Shown: positions 1 through 10,859, numbered from the stretch's first letter. The stretch is 64,000 bases of DNA from Limnephilus marmoratus (GCA_917880885.1 OU862912.1:48781117-48845116); one strand, 5' to 3'. Made by a program: numbers and translations. The notes: generated by a model from the letters alone, not told the origin.

Positions 1-1955
1 AATAGTAACGGTCCCAGGTGAGATCCTTGGGGTACACCAGAAGGAATATTTACGAACTCAGAGATGAAGCCATTAATTGTTACTCCTTGAGTGCGCCCAT
101 TAAGATAAGAGACTAACCATCGATACAAATCTCCGTGAATTCCTAAAGCTAGTAATTTGGATAAAAGAAGGCTGTGATCAATTTTATCAAACGCTTTCGA
201 GAAATCTGTATAGATTACGTCAACTTGGATTTGATCATCCATTGATTTCGTAATATTTTCAATGAATATGGCAAGATTGGAGACAACCGATCTTTTTTTC
301 ATAAAGCCATGTTGGTTCACGAGTATTACAGACTGGACGCAGTTATAAAGTTGTTCGTGAACAATTTTTTCAAAAATTTTACTGAAGATTGGTAACTTAG
401 ATATCGGACGATAGTTCTGGACATCATTTTTAGGCCCAGACTTAAATACTGGTGTGATAAGAGCACACTTCCAACGATCCGGAAAGATGCCTTCTTTCAA
501 TGAGGATTGAAAGAGCAATAATAGGGGCTTCGAGATTGCCTTGCTACACATTTTGATAAAGAATGCTGGAATTTTATCACTACCCGCACCCAATGAGTTA
601 GAAATAGTATCGATTATTTTTTCTATTTTTTCTTTTGAAACTGATACCGAAGAGATGTTAACTTGGTTATTTATATTATGATGGTTGGTAGAGTGTACAT
701 CGGAGGTAGTATTATAATTAAAAGTGGAGACGAAGTGCTGTGAGAACAGGTTGCATATTGCAAAAGGATTAACAGCAGTAACGTCGCCCAGTTTCATTAC
801 ATGAGGTAAACTAGAATTATTTCTTTTTCCTTTAACATAAGACCAGAATTTTTTGGGATCACGGGATATATTAAGTTCAGCGTTTGTTATAAATTGTTTG
901 AGACATTCCCTAGACATTCTCTTCTGCCTTGTTCGAAGGATACAAAATTCATGGTAGTCTAAAGGATTGGACCATTTTTTCCATGTTTTGAACACTTTAT
1001 ATTTTTCTTTAGTCAGTTTTATCAGAGCTGGACTGAACCAATAGGGATAAGAGTTGTTGATATGAACATCCTTTGATGGGACGTTTAAGCGAATGATTTC
1101 ATATAATATAACATAAAAACGATCAATGGCATTATTAGTTGATAAATTTAAGAATTCAGCGTCCCAATCAATACTACCAAGAATGTTATTTATTGTTTCA
1201 AAATTAGCTTTCCTAAAGAGATTGATTGTCCGTTTATTGTTCACCATAGGGGTTTCAAGAGCTATGTTTATGTCAAAGAGAATGGCTTTATGATGTTTAC
1301 ATTCCGGGATGAGATACTGGTCAGTATTTGATACATTTACAGGGGTCGAACTAAAAACAAGGTCTAGGAATTTATAATTATTATTCGGAAAGGTGCAATA
1401 CTGCGACAGATCTGTAAATGAAAGGGTGTCAGATAGTTTGGAGATAATTTCAGATTGATAACCATTCATAATTTGCATACTGTTTCCGTTACTAAGAGAC
1501 CAGTTAATAATTGGTAAGTTAAAATCACCCGAGATCACAAAATGATCGTCATGGTGAAGTGCTCTAAGTTCACATAATTTATTCATAAATTCATTAATGT
1601 TATGAGAGTGATTGACTCCTGGTGGAATGTATACACAGCATAAGTGAATTTTTAAGATATTTTTGATCGAAACAGTCACCCATATATCTTCTGCATTCGT
1701 GATCCAATCATTACGTTCGTGAGCTACGAGGTGCTTCTTTAACGCAATTAGTACACCTCCTCCTCGTTTTTGTTCTTTGCGGTCACGCCTAAAAACCAGG
1801 TAACGGTTGTCAAATAGCTCTTCACTGGCAATGCTATCTAAAAGCCAAGTTTCTGTTATCATTATAATATCAAAGTTGTTATTAGTAACATTAAAATAAA
1901 AACTATTTGTTTTGGATCGCAGTCCAGTTACATTCTGATAATAAACATTCAACAT
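1..1955 (-). CDS. LINE ORF2: APE endonuclease and reverse transcriptase (partial, open at left edge)
   Basis: The product nicks target DNA and primes reverse transcription of the element RNA. From the ATG at 1955 the first residues (MLNVYYQNVTGLRSKTNSF) are the usual start of the APE-type endonuclease; ETWL, GGGVLIA, VYIPPG and GDFNLP follow in order. RT motifs appear further left: NYRPIS near 410, YTDFSKAFDKIDH near 180-220 and SGVPQGSHLGPLLF at 1-41. All of these lie in one frame (first-base positions checked at 41, 191, 1529 and 1955) and I met no stop between them. The catalytic YxDD and the C-terminus lie outside the window. The start codon overlaps the stop of a preceding open stretch as ATGTTGA. 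Jockey or CR1 group; the exact clade is not resolvable by eye. Confidence 0.88.
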   Translation of the reverse strand, partial: MLNVYYQNVTGLRSKTNSFYFNVTNNNFDIIMITETWLLDSIASEELFDNRYLVFRRDRKEQKRGGGVLIALKKHLVAHERNDWITNAEDIWVTVSIKNILKIHLCCVYIPPGVNHSHNINEFMNKLCELRALHHDDHFVISGDFNLPIINWSLSNGNSMQIMNGYQSEIISKLSDTLSFTDLSQYCTFPNNNYKFLDLVFSSTPVNVSNTDQYLIPECKHHKAILFDINIALETPMVNNKRTINLFRKANFETINNILGSIDWDAEFLNLSTNNAIDRFYVILYEIIRLNVPSKDVHINNSYPYWFSPALIKLTKEKYKVFKTWKKWSNPLDYHEFCILRTRQKRMSRECLKQFITNAELNISRDPKKFWSYVKGKRNNSSLPHVMKLGDVTAVNPFAICNLFSQHFVSTFNYNTTSDVHSTNHHNINNQVNISSVSVSKEKIEKIIDTISNSLGAGSDKIPAFFIKMCSKAISKPLLLLFQSSLKEGIFPDRWKCALITPVFKSGPKNDVQNYRPISKLPIFSKIFEKIVHEQLYNCVQSVILVNQHGFMKKRSVVSNLAIFIENITKSMDDQIQVDVIYTDFSKAFDKIDHSLLLSKLLALGIHGDLYRWLVSYLNGRTQGVTINGFISEFVNIPSGVPQGSHLGPLL

Positions 1956-2149
1956 TTTGGTTCATTCATTTCATAAAATATATCAAATATTAAATTTTTA
2001 AAAGAGTTGTAGGCATGTAGTAGAACATTGTAAGTATTAGAGTGTTGTTGTAGTAAAGCAGAAAAAAATAAAGGATTAAACAGAGAAATATTGGTAATAT
2101 TAAAAGAGTTAATTTTTACGATTGCTAAAACTAAAAGAGATTTCAGCAA
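1949..2149 (-). other. Open inter-ORF stretch overlapping ORF1 stop and ORF2 start
   Basis: Between ORF1 and ORF2 a third frame stays open for 66 codons. It begins within the last codons of ORF1 (TTGCTGA) and ends in the TGA that overlaps the ORF2 start (ATGTTGA). There is no ATG at its head and its composition is low complexity (L, N, I, F rich), so it is probably not a protein by itself. The arrangement would suit ORF2 start by termination and reinitiation, but this is inference. Confidence 0.35.
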
Positions 2150-2910
2150 AAAACCTTAATTAAGTCCGATTCCAAAGACACTTGAATAATGGGACTGGAT
2201 TCATTTTTTCGAATAAAAATTTTACCAAACTTGATCCACCTGAATTTAAAGTTCTTATCCTTGCATAAATCTCTCACTCTCTTGAAAAGTGCACGGGTTG
2301 AAGCCGTCAGATGTTCATTAACATAAACGTTGTTGTCCCCAGGAAGCTTCAGGTCGCCAGAATTTATGCCGCCTTTCTTCCTTATAGCAGCTAGAAAGTT
2401 GTCTCTGCAGCGGCTGGTTGAGAACTTCACCACAATTGGTCGAGTAAATTTAGGATTTTCTCTAGGTAATTCCTTGACCCTCGTACGAGAAATACCGTCA
2501 ATATCATTCGGGAGAACATCAATACCTGCCTTGGTTCCCAGCAATTTTATGACATCTACTAAATTTTCGTTCTTTTTTTCAGGAACGCCTATAATTTCTA
2601 CATTGTTTTTTAATGAGGTTTGCTCCAGGCGGTTTAATTTGGATAAAACCAGATTATAATTTGTATCAAGTTCCTTATTTTTAAGTGTGAGGTCATTAAT
2701 TATATTATGACACTCCCTTAGTTGTTCATTCAATGTTTTTAATTCACTAAACACTTTGAAAATTTCTTGTTTTATTTCATCTTTGAAAGAAATTAGTGTG
2801 TTACTCAAGTCTGGCTCTGAGCCAGTGACGTCAGACGGGTTATCCATGGCAGCAATGCGTCTAGATTTGTTGCCTGTTCTACTAGTGCCACTAGTGGGTA
2901 AGACAGACAT
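2143..2910 (-). CDS. LINE ORF1: coiled-coil, RRM-like nucleic-acid-binding protein
   Basis: 255-residue ORF1 starting at an ATG (2908-2910) and ending in TGA. Residues 1-35 are basic and S/T-rich. Residues about 36-100 form a heptad-rich coiled coil. NNVEIIGVPE at about 102-111 starts an RRM-like nucleic-acid-binding region reaching about 210, with SRTRV and RPIVVKFSTSRCRDNFL as recognisable blocks. This layout is typical of ORF1 proteins in insect LINEs, which bind element RNA and act as chaperones during integration. No internal stop or frameshift is seen, and the downstream ORF2 starts 188 bases further on. Confidence 0.85.
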   Translation of the reverse strand: MSVLPTSGTSRTGNKSRRIAAMDNPSDVTGSEPDLSNTLISFKDEIKQEIFKVFSELKTLNEQLRECHNIINDLTLKNKELDTNYNLVLSKLNRLEQTSLKNNVEIIGVPEKKNENLVDVIKLLGTKAGIDVLPNDIDGISRTRVKELPRENPKFTRPIVVKFSTSRCRDNFLAAIRKKGGINSGDLKLPGDNNVYVNEHLTASTRALFKRVRDLCKDKNFKFRWIKFGKIFIRKNESSPIIQVSLESDLIKVFC

Positions 2911-3089
2911 TTTTAAACTTCAATGCTCAGTAACCTTTCACTTATAAAACGATGAATTAACGTTTAGATTGCAAGGATCAGGGCACAATTTTGATTCACA
3001 ATGTGTGGAAGGATGTAAAGACTGCGTTTCACGCGAGTAAATACTTGAATGCTAGTTAAAACAGCTATTAAAACTGAAATTCGTTGGAC

Positions 3090-3154
3090 AAATTTGAACA
3101 CAACTGTCACTTTCATGTACTCTTGTTATGAATGTGACAGTTGTGTTCAAATTT
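3090..3154. repeat. Perfect 21-bp inverted repeat (hairpin)
   Basis: Arms 3090-3110 and 3134-3154 are exact reverse complements (arm core GAACACAACTGTCAC) around a 23-base spacer. It lies just upstream of the LINE 5' end. It could be the relic of a small foldback element or a chance remnant of inverted insertion; no target duplication is evident. Confidence 0.75.
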
Positions 3155-4548
3155 TGTGTTCAAATGATCTCGAATACCTTCCTACTCCCGCATCACTTTG
3201 TCTCTTACTAATTAGAGTAAGGGATGGTGTTGGTGAATTTTCACCCCGCGCGTCGCTCGAATGTGATCCCTGGAAGGGATGTTACAGCTGGGATGACTGA
3301 TGTAACAACACGTGTTAACTCTAGAAAATTAAGTTACCTCCCGAATCTCACCGCGCACCTTTAGATAAATCTCTGGCAGGATTGAAGCGATTTCAGCTAA
3401 CCTAGGGTGAATATACTCGTTGTAATCCTTTTGGTAAAAGGTTAAACGAGCGATTGAGGGAACTGGGAGTGAACCCACAAAGTTATTGTTAAAGTTTTTT
3501 ATGCACTCTTACCATTTTTGAACTGTTCTAATTACGTGTCATACTTGCAAATTGATTGTACCAAAAATAAATTCTGTTTCCACTAAAATTGTGCACTTTA
3601 TTTTATTATCCTGTTAGAGTGGTGTTATTAGAATGCCGTAATTAACTTTTTTTCTCTTTCTGTATATTTTGACCTACTTTTCTTATTTCGATTTATATTT
3701 ATATTCGATACTGTTTCTAATCAATGTTGCATGTTAGTATTTAATGATTTGAGTTTAATCCGATTGTAACCTGAAAATGCAATTACTCATGATTATATTA
3801 CATGTATATGTATATAAAAACTAATTTTAAAAAAATATATATTTTTTTTTTGTTATTTCGAACCTCAGTTGGATAAGTTCTCACCGACAGGTTTTTTCAA
3901 AAATGACCTTTAAATGCAATGCCTTTGCTCATTTCTATAACCAAAATAATTTTCAGAGGGGTCTGTGTTGAATTTCCGTAGATACTTGTATGACGAAGTT
4001 CTAACATCAAGATTTTAAAGTTTCCATTTATTTACAAGATTCTAACATCAATTTGAACCTTTTGCAGTTTTGTTTGTATCTTAAAAATTATCATTTTTAC
4101 GAGACGCGGTGTATTCAATTGGATAAGAAGGTTGTAACTTCGTCTTACCATGTTTTGAGGTGTAAAAATTTGCAAAGACGAAGTATCATAATCCATGGCG
4201 ATTTTTACGCTATTATTTTTTTATAGGTTTTATATTGTGTGATCTGCTTGTTGGAACACATTTTTTTTATTTAAGACATAGAAGCTACCTTCTTTTGTTT
4301 TCTTCTATAGAACTAATTCGAATAGAAAGAAAATAATAAAATTAGGTAGGTACTTGCCTAGAAGTAATTGCCCATAGAACAAGTACCTACTTAATAAACA
4401 TCAATTTTTAACCAATCCATATTACAATTTCTGATTTCGAGGTTCATTATTGTGTAAATTATTTCAGTTAAAAATATTTTTAAAGAACTTTAATTTATAA
4501 ACTATTATTAATATAATATAATTCAAGTTTTATTATTAGAATTTATGT
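3155..4548. other. No gene or repeat recognised
   Basis: A slightly GC-richer part (3180-3480) gives way to AT-rich sequence. I see no long frame, tRNA or terminal repeat that I can support. Confidence 0.5.
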
Positions 4549-4660
4549 CCGGGTTAAATATTTCCCACGGGAAAAACTAAACCCTTCCACACACTTTTCC
4601 ACAAATGATCATCTAGTCAATCCACGCTATGCAAGTGTACCATATAAAAAATATATAAGA
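4549..4660 (+). repeat. Dispersed repeat, copy 1 (second copy 5524-5648)
   Basis: TGTCCGGGTTAAAT followed by an A-rich break, then AAACCCTT..CACACTT..CC..AAATGATCATCTAGTCAA and CACGCTATGCAA. The same order recurs about 975 bases downstream, directly next to the R4/Dong-like element. The second copy has a longer A-run. Family unknown. Confidence 0.75.
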
Positions 4661-5523
4661 AAATAAAAAAAAAACAAAATTAAAAAAATACCCTCACTCA
4701 TAGTTCCATCATTACAAAAACACGTACTTATCATCATAATTGTCTACTATTTTATTAATACCCTTCCCATTGTTCTACATTCAACTCCTGCGGTGATCTT
4801 TCTTTTTATTATTACCACCTGGATTTTATTTAGTTTACCGGTTTTATTTTATATTAAGTGCTCTAAGGGAAAATATCTTAGTAGGATGAAAAAATTAAGC
4901 AAGGAAAGGGAAATAAATACAATTGGTTATCAACCACTTTCTCATGTCACTATTTATACACTAACTTAAGACATATTTATATACAAATTGTTTTTATTCA
5001 TTTGCTGCATCCTTTTCGAGTCACATTCTTTTTGAGTTTCTTTACCTGCTCGTAAAGTTGAGGGATACGTCACTCACGTTAATTATAATTATTTATTGTA
5101 ATCATGTTTAAACATCCACGTTAATTATAATATGGATTTTGTCATCACGCTTGAAGATTGTCTCGATTCTCAATTTTTGCAAGCGATTAACATGTCCAAA
5201 CATTTATCTATTGTTAAACAAGCATTCGATACTAAATCTGTACTTTAAGACATTGTTTTTTTTCTCTTCGCTTATTCTTTTTTTTATGAGTTCAAAATTG
5301 TAGTTATTAACTAAAGCTTCTACGAGGAATTCAATCGTAACACTTGTTTCATTCAATAAATAATATGTTTATATAACTAATCAATGTAATATGAAATTAT
5401 GATATGAACTAAATTTGTCAATTTGACTGGCCTAAAACAGGATCCATTCCTAGTTGGCTAGTCAAAGTTTCCACATATTTTTCATTGTATAATTTTATGA
5501 GAAATAAATATTATTTTTTTAAA
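4661..5523. other. AT-rich sequence between the two repeat copies
   Basis: Contains a short internal echo (TTAATTATAATT near 5080 and 5122). No coding potential or terminal repeats seen. Confidence 0.4.
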
Positions 5524-5648
5524 TGTCCGGGTTAAATTTTCCCCCAAAAAAAAAAAAAAAAAAGGAAAAAAAGAAGGAAAAACTAAACCCTTTCGCACAC
5601 TTCCCCAAATGATCATCTAGTCAACCCACGCTATGCAATTGCACTATA
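5524..5648 (+). repeat. Dispersed repeat, copy 2
   Basis: Second copy of the 4549-4660 repeat, interrupted by an A-rich tract at 5546-5582. It ends within a few bases of the 3' end of the R4/Dong-like LINE, so it may be the original insertion locus or part of the element's 3' flank. Confidence 0.7.
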
Positions 5649-5727
5649 TAAGTATTATAAATACAAGAACAACATGTCAACCTACTAGAGACCAAATGGG
5701 AATATAATTCACCGACTCCAGATATTT

Positions 5728-6684
5728 TCATATCAGAGGGTTCGGCTCTGTGGCATTTCTAATTGAACCTATAAATCCTACCGATCCCTCAATATAAATA
5801 TTTAAAAAATGCTTTGTAATCCTACATGTATTTAAAATGACTGATTTTTGCATTTTTATATACAAATTCTTTGACAAATCTAATATGCTTAAATTTTGAA
5901 TCAGATTCCTAGGTATTATGCCAGTGGCCGAAATAACAAATGGCAATATTTTTATAGTCCGAGAATGCCAAATTCTTTTAATCTCATTTCCTAAATCTGT
6001 GTATTTTCTTATTTTTTCAGAAATAGTTTTTTGAATATTACAGGAATTTGGAATAGCTACATCAATGATATAAGTTATTTTTTTAATTTTGTCATGTAAA
6101 ACTATATCAGGTCTATTATGACTAATTGTTCTGTCTGTTAGTATAGTTTTATCATAATATATTTTATAAAATTCATTTTCTAAAAATGAATTTGGTTCAT
6201 ATTCATAATATGGTACTATATTACGGCAGTCAATCAAGTTATGTTTAATTACCAAACTTTGGTGAATTATTTTTAAAACCTGATTGTGCCTAAATGTATA
6301 CTCGGAAGGCGCTAATATAGAACATCCCGATATAATATGTTCTATAGTTTCGGGAAAAGCCAAACATTTTCTACATAAATCATCAATTTGATTTATATCT
6401 TTGATTATATGCTTTCTATAATTTTTAGTATTAATGACTCTATCTTGAATGGCAAGCATAAATCCTTCTATTTCTGCGCTCAACTCTCCAATACTCAACC
6501 ATTTGTTTGACGAAAGTTTGTCAACATACGTTTGGTTGAGATAATTGAAGTGTTTTGCGTGAATAATTTTATTTGACCAGGAATCTAATAATTCCTGGTT
6601 AATATTTATAAGAATGTTGGCATTCTCGTCATATAAATTTAAAGGTGTAATATTTCTATCTGCCTTGCAAATTATTTTGTGCAT
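5728..6684 (-). pseudogene. Restriction-like endonuclease and zinc-knuckle part of the R4/Dong-like polyprotein
   Basis: This C-terminal part of the polyprotein cleaves the target site and guides reverse transcription. Residues C104, C107, H116 and C121 (C-X2-C-X8-H-X4-C) make the zinc knuckle. RPD at 191-193 and D208 in YIIDVAIP are the PD...D catalytic signature of the restriction-like endonuclease. The block ICKADRNITPLNL at the start normally continues directly from RT. The frame differs from the RT frame by one base; the change lies in a run of seven Ts, read on the minus strand just before the RT stop at 6704. The natural protein therefore continued across this point, and the ATG at 6682-6684 is probably internal. 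Confidence 0.85.
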
Positions 6685-6703
6685 TTCTGAGCTATTAGCT
6701 TTC

Positions 6704-8521
6704 CTATGGAAAAAAATTTCTAAGCATTTCTACCTGATTGTGTTTCAAAGATGTTATTTTGACTACACCTCTACCTCCTAAATTTCTAGGTAAATTAATT
6801 CGTTCTATAGCTGAATTTGGATGATGGCAATTAAATTTTGTTAACGTAGTTCTAATCAATCGTTCTAAACTATCTAAATCTGTATTGGACCATTTAATTA
6901 TGCCAAATGAGTACGTTAGTAGAGGTATTGTCCAAGTATTTATTGCTTTTACTAAATTTTTAGCAGATAGATTGCATTTTAAAAATTTTCTGATCTTAGT
7001 TTGAAATTTAATCCTAATATCATTTTTAATACTGGTGTGATCTAATCTATTCGATTGCGGGTATCCTAAATATTTATAAACCTCATCCCCTTTCATACTT
7101 TGAATTTTGAAATTTCTAAATATACCCTCGTCTCCATCTACAATTTTGCCTTTCTCTATATTGATAGTTTTACATTTATCTAAACCAAAAGTCATTTTAA
7201 TATCATCTGAAAAAATTTTAACTACCTTAATCATTTTCTCTAAATTTGATTCAGAATTTGAAAATAATTTTATATCATCCATATATAATAGATGTGAAAC
7301 TATACTACTCTCTCTTGTATTACCCTTAATTTTTATTCCAAACTTGCTTTTAATTAACATTTTAGAAAGGGGATTCAATGCTAAGCAAAACCAAAGAGGG
7401 CTCAATGAGTCTCCTTGAAAAATCCCTCTTTTTATTGAAATGCCCGGTACTACTATTTTCTTACCTTTTAAATTAACTAGCAAATCTGTATTCCAAAAGG
7501 ACATAATATTTTTCAAAAAGCTAATTATAATTGGGTTAACTTTATATATTTTTAATATTTTGATTAGCCACGAGTGCGGGACACTATCAAAAGCTTTTTG
7601 ATAATCTATATAACAAGTATGTAAATTACGCTTTTGATTTTGAATTTGTTTTAAAATTACAGAATCAATAACTAACTGTTCTTTACATCCCATATGTTTT
7701 CTGCGACAACCTTTTTGTTGTTCAGATAAAATATTTTTTTCATCCAAATGAGTATATATTAAATCTGTCAAGCAAGAGGTTAAAATTTTGTATATTGTCG
7801 GTAGACATGTAATGGGTCTATATTGAGAGGGATTATTAATATGTTCGCTTTTAGGCAACGTATAAGTAATGCCCTTAGTTAGAAAATTAGGAAAATTTTG
7901 AGGTTCTCTGACAAGTTTTGAAAGATTTTTTGCAAAAAGAGGATGTAAAGTAGTTAGACGTTTGTACCAAAAATTATGTATCCAATCGCAACCCGTGGCT
8001 TTCCAATTATGAGTATTTTTTATTATTTTGGCTAACAATTCAACCGATATATCAGAAAAACTCATTTGTTCAATGTCTGAACAATTGAGTTCTTCATTTT
8101 CTATCCAGTTACCTGCCTCATTATGTTTTATATCTTTACTCCAAATGTTTGTCCAAAAATCGCGCATATCTGATTCAGATGGCAACGGAATATTATTATT
8201 CGAAATAATATTCTGTTTATCGTCAAGTTTGGAATAAAATATTTTCTCATTTTTCTGAAATAATCTATTATTATTTCTTTTATTATAAGTATAATTATAT
8301 CTTTTTAATCTACTAGCTTTTACACCTAATTTTTGTTTTAATAAATCTAATAAATCATTGATTATATTTTCATTATTATTACTACCAATGCTATAACCAA
8401 ATTTTCTCCCAATTTCATCTACATATCTCAAAATATTCCTACTTCTATTTCCATTTTTATATTCAATTACTCTAGCTATACTACTTCTTAAAAATACTAC
8501 ATCATTTTCTAATCTAATCTG
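6704..8521 (-). pseudogene. Reverse transcriptase part of the R4/Dong-like polyprotein
   Basis: The frame is open from the codon after the TAG at 8522-8524 down to the stop at 6704. Counting from 8431, YIDYQKAFDSVPH lies at 274-286, GIFQGDSLSPLWF at 336-348 and LLYMDDIKLF at 381-390; the last is the catalytic YxDD loop and is intact. QYRPITCLP and SEQQKGCRRKHMGC are further RT landmarks. The FQGDSLSPLWF wording fits R4/Dong and R2-like RTs rather than APE-type LINEs. No ATG opens this segment, so it is the middle of one long ORF, not a separate gene. Confidence 0.9.
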
Positions 8522-9340
8522 CTATTCTGGTTTACTATAACTATATGATCTATCATCAGAGGACATTAATTTTACTCCTAACTTATTACATATAGTGATA
8601 GCACTAGCGTACACTATTGTATGAAGATCTAAAAAACTAATATCGTCAAATATTATTTTTGGTAAAATTAAATTATTTAATTCAGAAATTAATTTAGATA
8701 ATTTCTTTGACGTATGCAATTTTGGTAATTTTGGTCTAACTGTGGGCTCTATATCTATATATCTATTTATATTATTTTGAAGCAAGTTAGCTAATTCTAT
8801 TACATTATCATCTAGTAAGTTTAAATTTGCAATATTGATTTCCCTAAGATTATGAATAATGTCTAAGTTATTTGAATCTACTCTAATATCATTGGATTCT
8901 TCTACTAGAATATTATCTAAACTATCTTCATTCAATGCATCTAATATAACATTACTACTCGTATTAATTTGATCTAAATTATTCTCCAATTGCAATCTAT
9001 CTGCTACTTCTTTTCTTATCTGATTTAATGTTACTACAGGAATTAAATTATTTTTGAAAATTGACCTTTTTTGGTCAGCTAATCTTTGTTCGTTTACTTG
9101 GGCAACCGGATAATTTTGTGAGAAAAGTAAATGTAATTTTTTCCTATACAATAACATATCTGTTTCTAGTTTAGTTACATAAAAATATGAACGAACGATG
9201 AACATATTGACATCGTTCGTCCATTTCATACGCTGCCTAGGAATACCTGCTTTTGTTTTTTGGGGTCTCAGATTATCAATGTTCATCTGTATAGATGACA
9301 TAATAAACCCATTTTCATTTCCGTTGGTTGAAAATGACAT
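8522..9340 (-). pseudogene. N-terminal Myb-like region of the R4/Dong-like polyprotein
   Basis: 272 residues from an ATG only about 10 bases inside the element. Residues about 37-100 (QRMKWTNDVNMFIVRSYFYV onward) look like the Myb/HTH DNA-binding segment of this LINE group. The rest is N/L/D-rich with no clear domain. It ends in TAG at 8522-8524, but the same frame continues with sense codons into RT. I read the stop as a nonsense mutation, with programmed readthrough the alternative. Confidence 0.75.
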
Positions 9341-9348
9341 TGTGTCAC

Positions 9349-9392
9349 CTTATTATTATTAAGTATAATATTATTATTATTAAGTATAATAA
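9349..9392. repeat. TAA-rich junction between two R4/Dong-like copies
   Basis: On the minus strand this reads as two runs of TAA triplets separated by TATTATACTT. It lies between the 3' end of the right-hand copy and the 5' end of the left-hand copy, matching the TAA target preference known for Dong. Confidence 0.7.
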
Positions 9393-9766
9393 GTGCAAGA
9401 ACAACATGTCAACCTACCAGAGACCAAATGGGAAAATAATTCACCGTCTCCAGATCAGAGCGTTCGGCTCGGTAGAACTCCTAATTGGACCGATAAATCC
9501 TACTGATCCTTCAATATAAATATTTTAAAAATCTTTCGTAATCCGACCTACATGTATTTAAAATGATTGATTATTGCATTTTTATGTATAAATTCTTTGA
9601 CAAATCTTATAAGCCTAAATTTTGAATGAGAGAGCTAGATACAATGCCAGCAGCCGAAATAACAAAAGGAAATATTTTTATAGTCTGAGAATGCCAAATT
9701 CTTTTAATCTCATTTCCTAAATTTGTATATTTTCTTATTTTTTCAGAAACACATTTTTGAATACTA
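9393..9766 (-). mobile_element. R4/Dong-like LINE, 5'-truncated second copy
   Basis: The same 3' end as at 5650-6045, including CAAGAACAACATGTCAACCT and the codons for EKIRKYT.LGNEIKRIWHS (about 9690-9760). It breaks off near 9766, so only about 370 bases remain. It stands in the same orientation directly upstream of the full copy. Confidence 0.85.
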
Positions 9767-10311
9767 ATAAATAAAAAAATAATTTTAATAAATAAAATTT
9801 TCTGCCATAAATCTATTGGCAGAATTTTATTTTTTATCATTATGACAGCTGTCTCGGCGTTCATTCTCTAGCAGTGGTTACGTTGCACTGAGACAACTTA
9901 TTTATATTATATATTAGCGTAGACCGGTGATAAATTACGGGATATTATACCTAATTGTAGGATTTCTAAAGTAGAAAGTATTTACTAAAATATTTTTTCC
10001 TCAGAATCACTGCCATTCAAAAGACGCGCAGAAAATTAGCTTTAGAATGAACACCGTTATTAAACTTAAAATATTACGACACCTGTCAAAAATTTTAACA
10101 AAGGAAATTCACATTTGGAATATAGAATTAAAAATGAATAAAATAATTTTGGTACCTGCTTTATCGCTTGTCTGAATCGTTCTCACTGTCAGTTTCTATT
10201 TTGAAAACCAAAGCAAATCCGACGGTTCGTGGAAAATGTATAAATACAAAGCAAATCTTAGATCTATAATCTAGAGGTCATAAAACCGGAGTCACACTAC
10301 CGAAATTATTA
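9767..10311. other. Flanking sequence, nothing recognised
   Basis: Contains a small inverted pair (AAATTTTCTGCC near 9791 and GGCAGAATTTTAT near 9819). Otherwise AT-rich without support for a gene. Confidence 0.4.
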
Positions 10312-10859
10312 TCTGAATGTATAAAACAAAGTCGGGTTAGTTACACCATTTATAACCGAAGAACGGCTGGACCGATTTTTATGATCTTTGATTTGTTGGA
10401 TTTGTCTCCACACAGCTGAAAAGCTATTAAAACATCGGAAAAATTCACGAAAAAAAATTATGAAGAAAATTCTTTTCTTCATACATTTTGTATGGAACGA
10501 ATTATCATCTTTTGAAAGCGCTGCAGCAATATTGTGATGAGTATAATATTGAGCAGTGAGTGAATTCCAAATTTTCAATGTCAATATAATAATTATAATA
10601 AATTTCCCTCACACTTATAAAGAAAATGAAACGCAATTCCCGTAAGTAACTGGAAAAGTACCTAAGAAAATCCAAAAAATATAAATCCGTGCACAACGCC
10701 ACATCTGATACTGACGAAAACAAAACACACACAGTTGCGCATCGATAATAGCTTCATTGTGTAATTTTTAACTTAATAAAAAACTGAATTTTATTCAGCT
10801 AATAAGTAACACAACAATTATTGATTCTGAGGCGGTATGAAGTTCGTCGGGTCAGCTAG
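10312..10859 (+). mobile_element. Short non-autonomous Helitron
   Basis: The 5' end reads A|TCTGAATGTATAAAACAAAG (TC at 10312) and the 3' end GTCGGGTCAGCTAG|T (CTAG at 10856-10859). These are canonical Helitron termini inserted between A and T, without target duplication. GAACGGCTGGACCGATTTTTATGA near 10360 is a block often seen behind Helitron 5' ends in insects. No Rep/helicase coding is left. The 3' end is the same as that of the element at 31257-32014. Confidence 0.75.

Larger units (their letters stand above)
1..2990 (-). mobile_element. Jockey/CR1-like non-LTR retrotransposon, 3' part beyond window
   Basis: Two-ORF LINE read right to left: ORF1 (2910-2143), then ORF2 from 1955 to the left edge of the window. 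Both frames look uninterrupted as far as visible, unlike most other elements here, which suggests a comparatively young copy. The order coiled-coil/RRM-like ORF1, then APE endonuclease plus RT, is that of the Jockey/CR1 group. The 5' boundary is not marked by any repeat I can see; about 2990 is a guess allowing a short 5' UTR. Confidence 0.85.
5650..9350 (-). mobile_element. R4/Dong-like non-LTR retrotransposon, nearly full length, inactivated
   Basis: About 3.7 kb, read right to left: Myb-like N-terminal region, RT, zinc knuckle and PD-D restriction-like endonuclease. This domain order belongs to the endonuclease-at-C-terminus LINE lineages (R2, R4/Dong, NeSL). The RT motifs and the TAA-rich junction at the 5' end favour R4/Dong, whose known members insert into TAA repeats. 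The 5' end is marked by GGTGACACA directly before the ATG at 9340, preceded by a TAATAATAATAA tract. Two lesions separate the three frames: a TAG at 8522-8524 and a one-base shift in a T run near 6711-6717. Confidence 0.85.
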
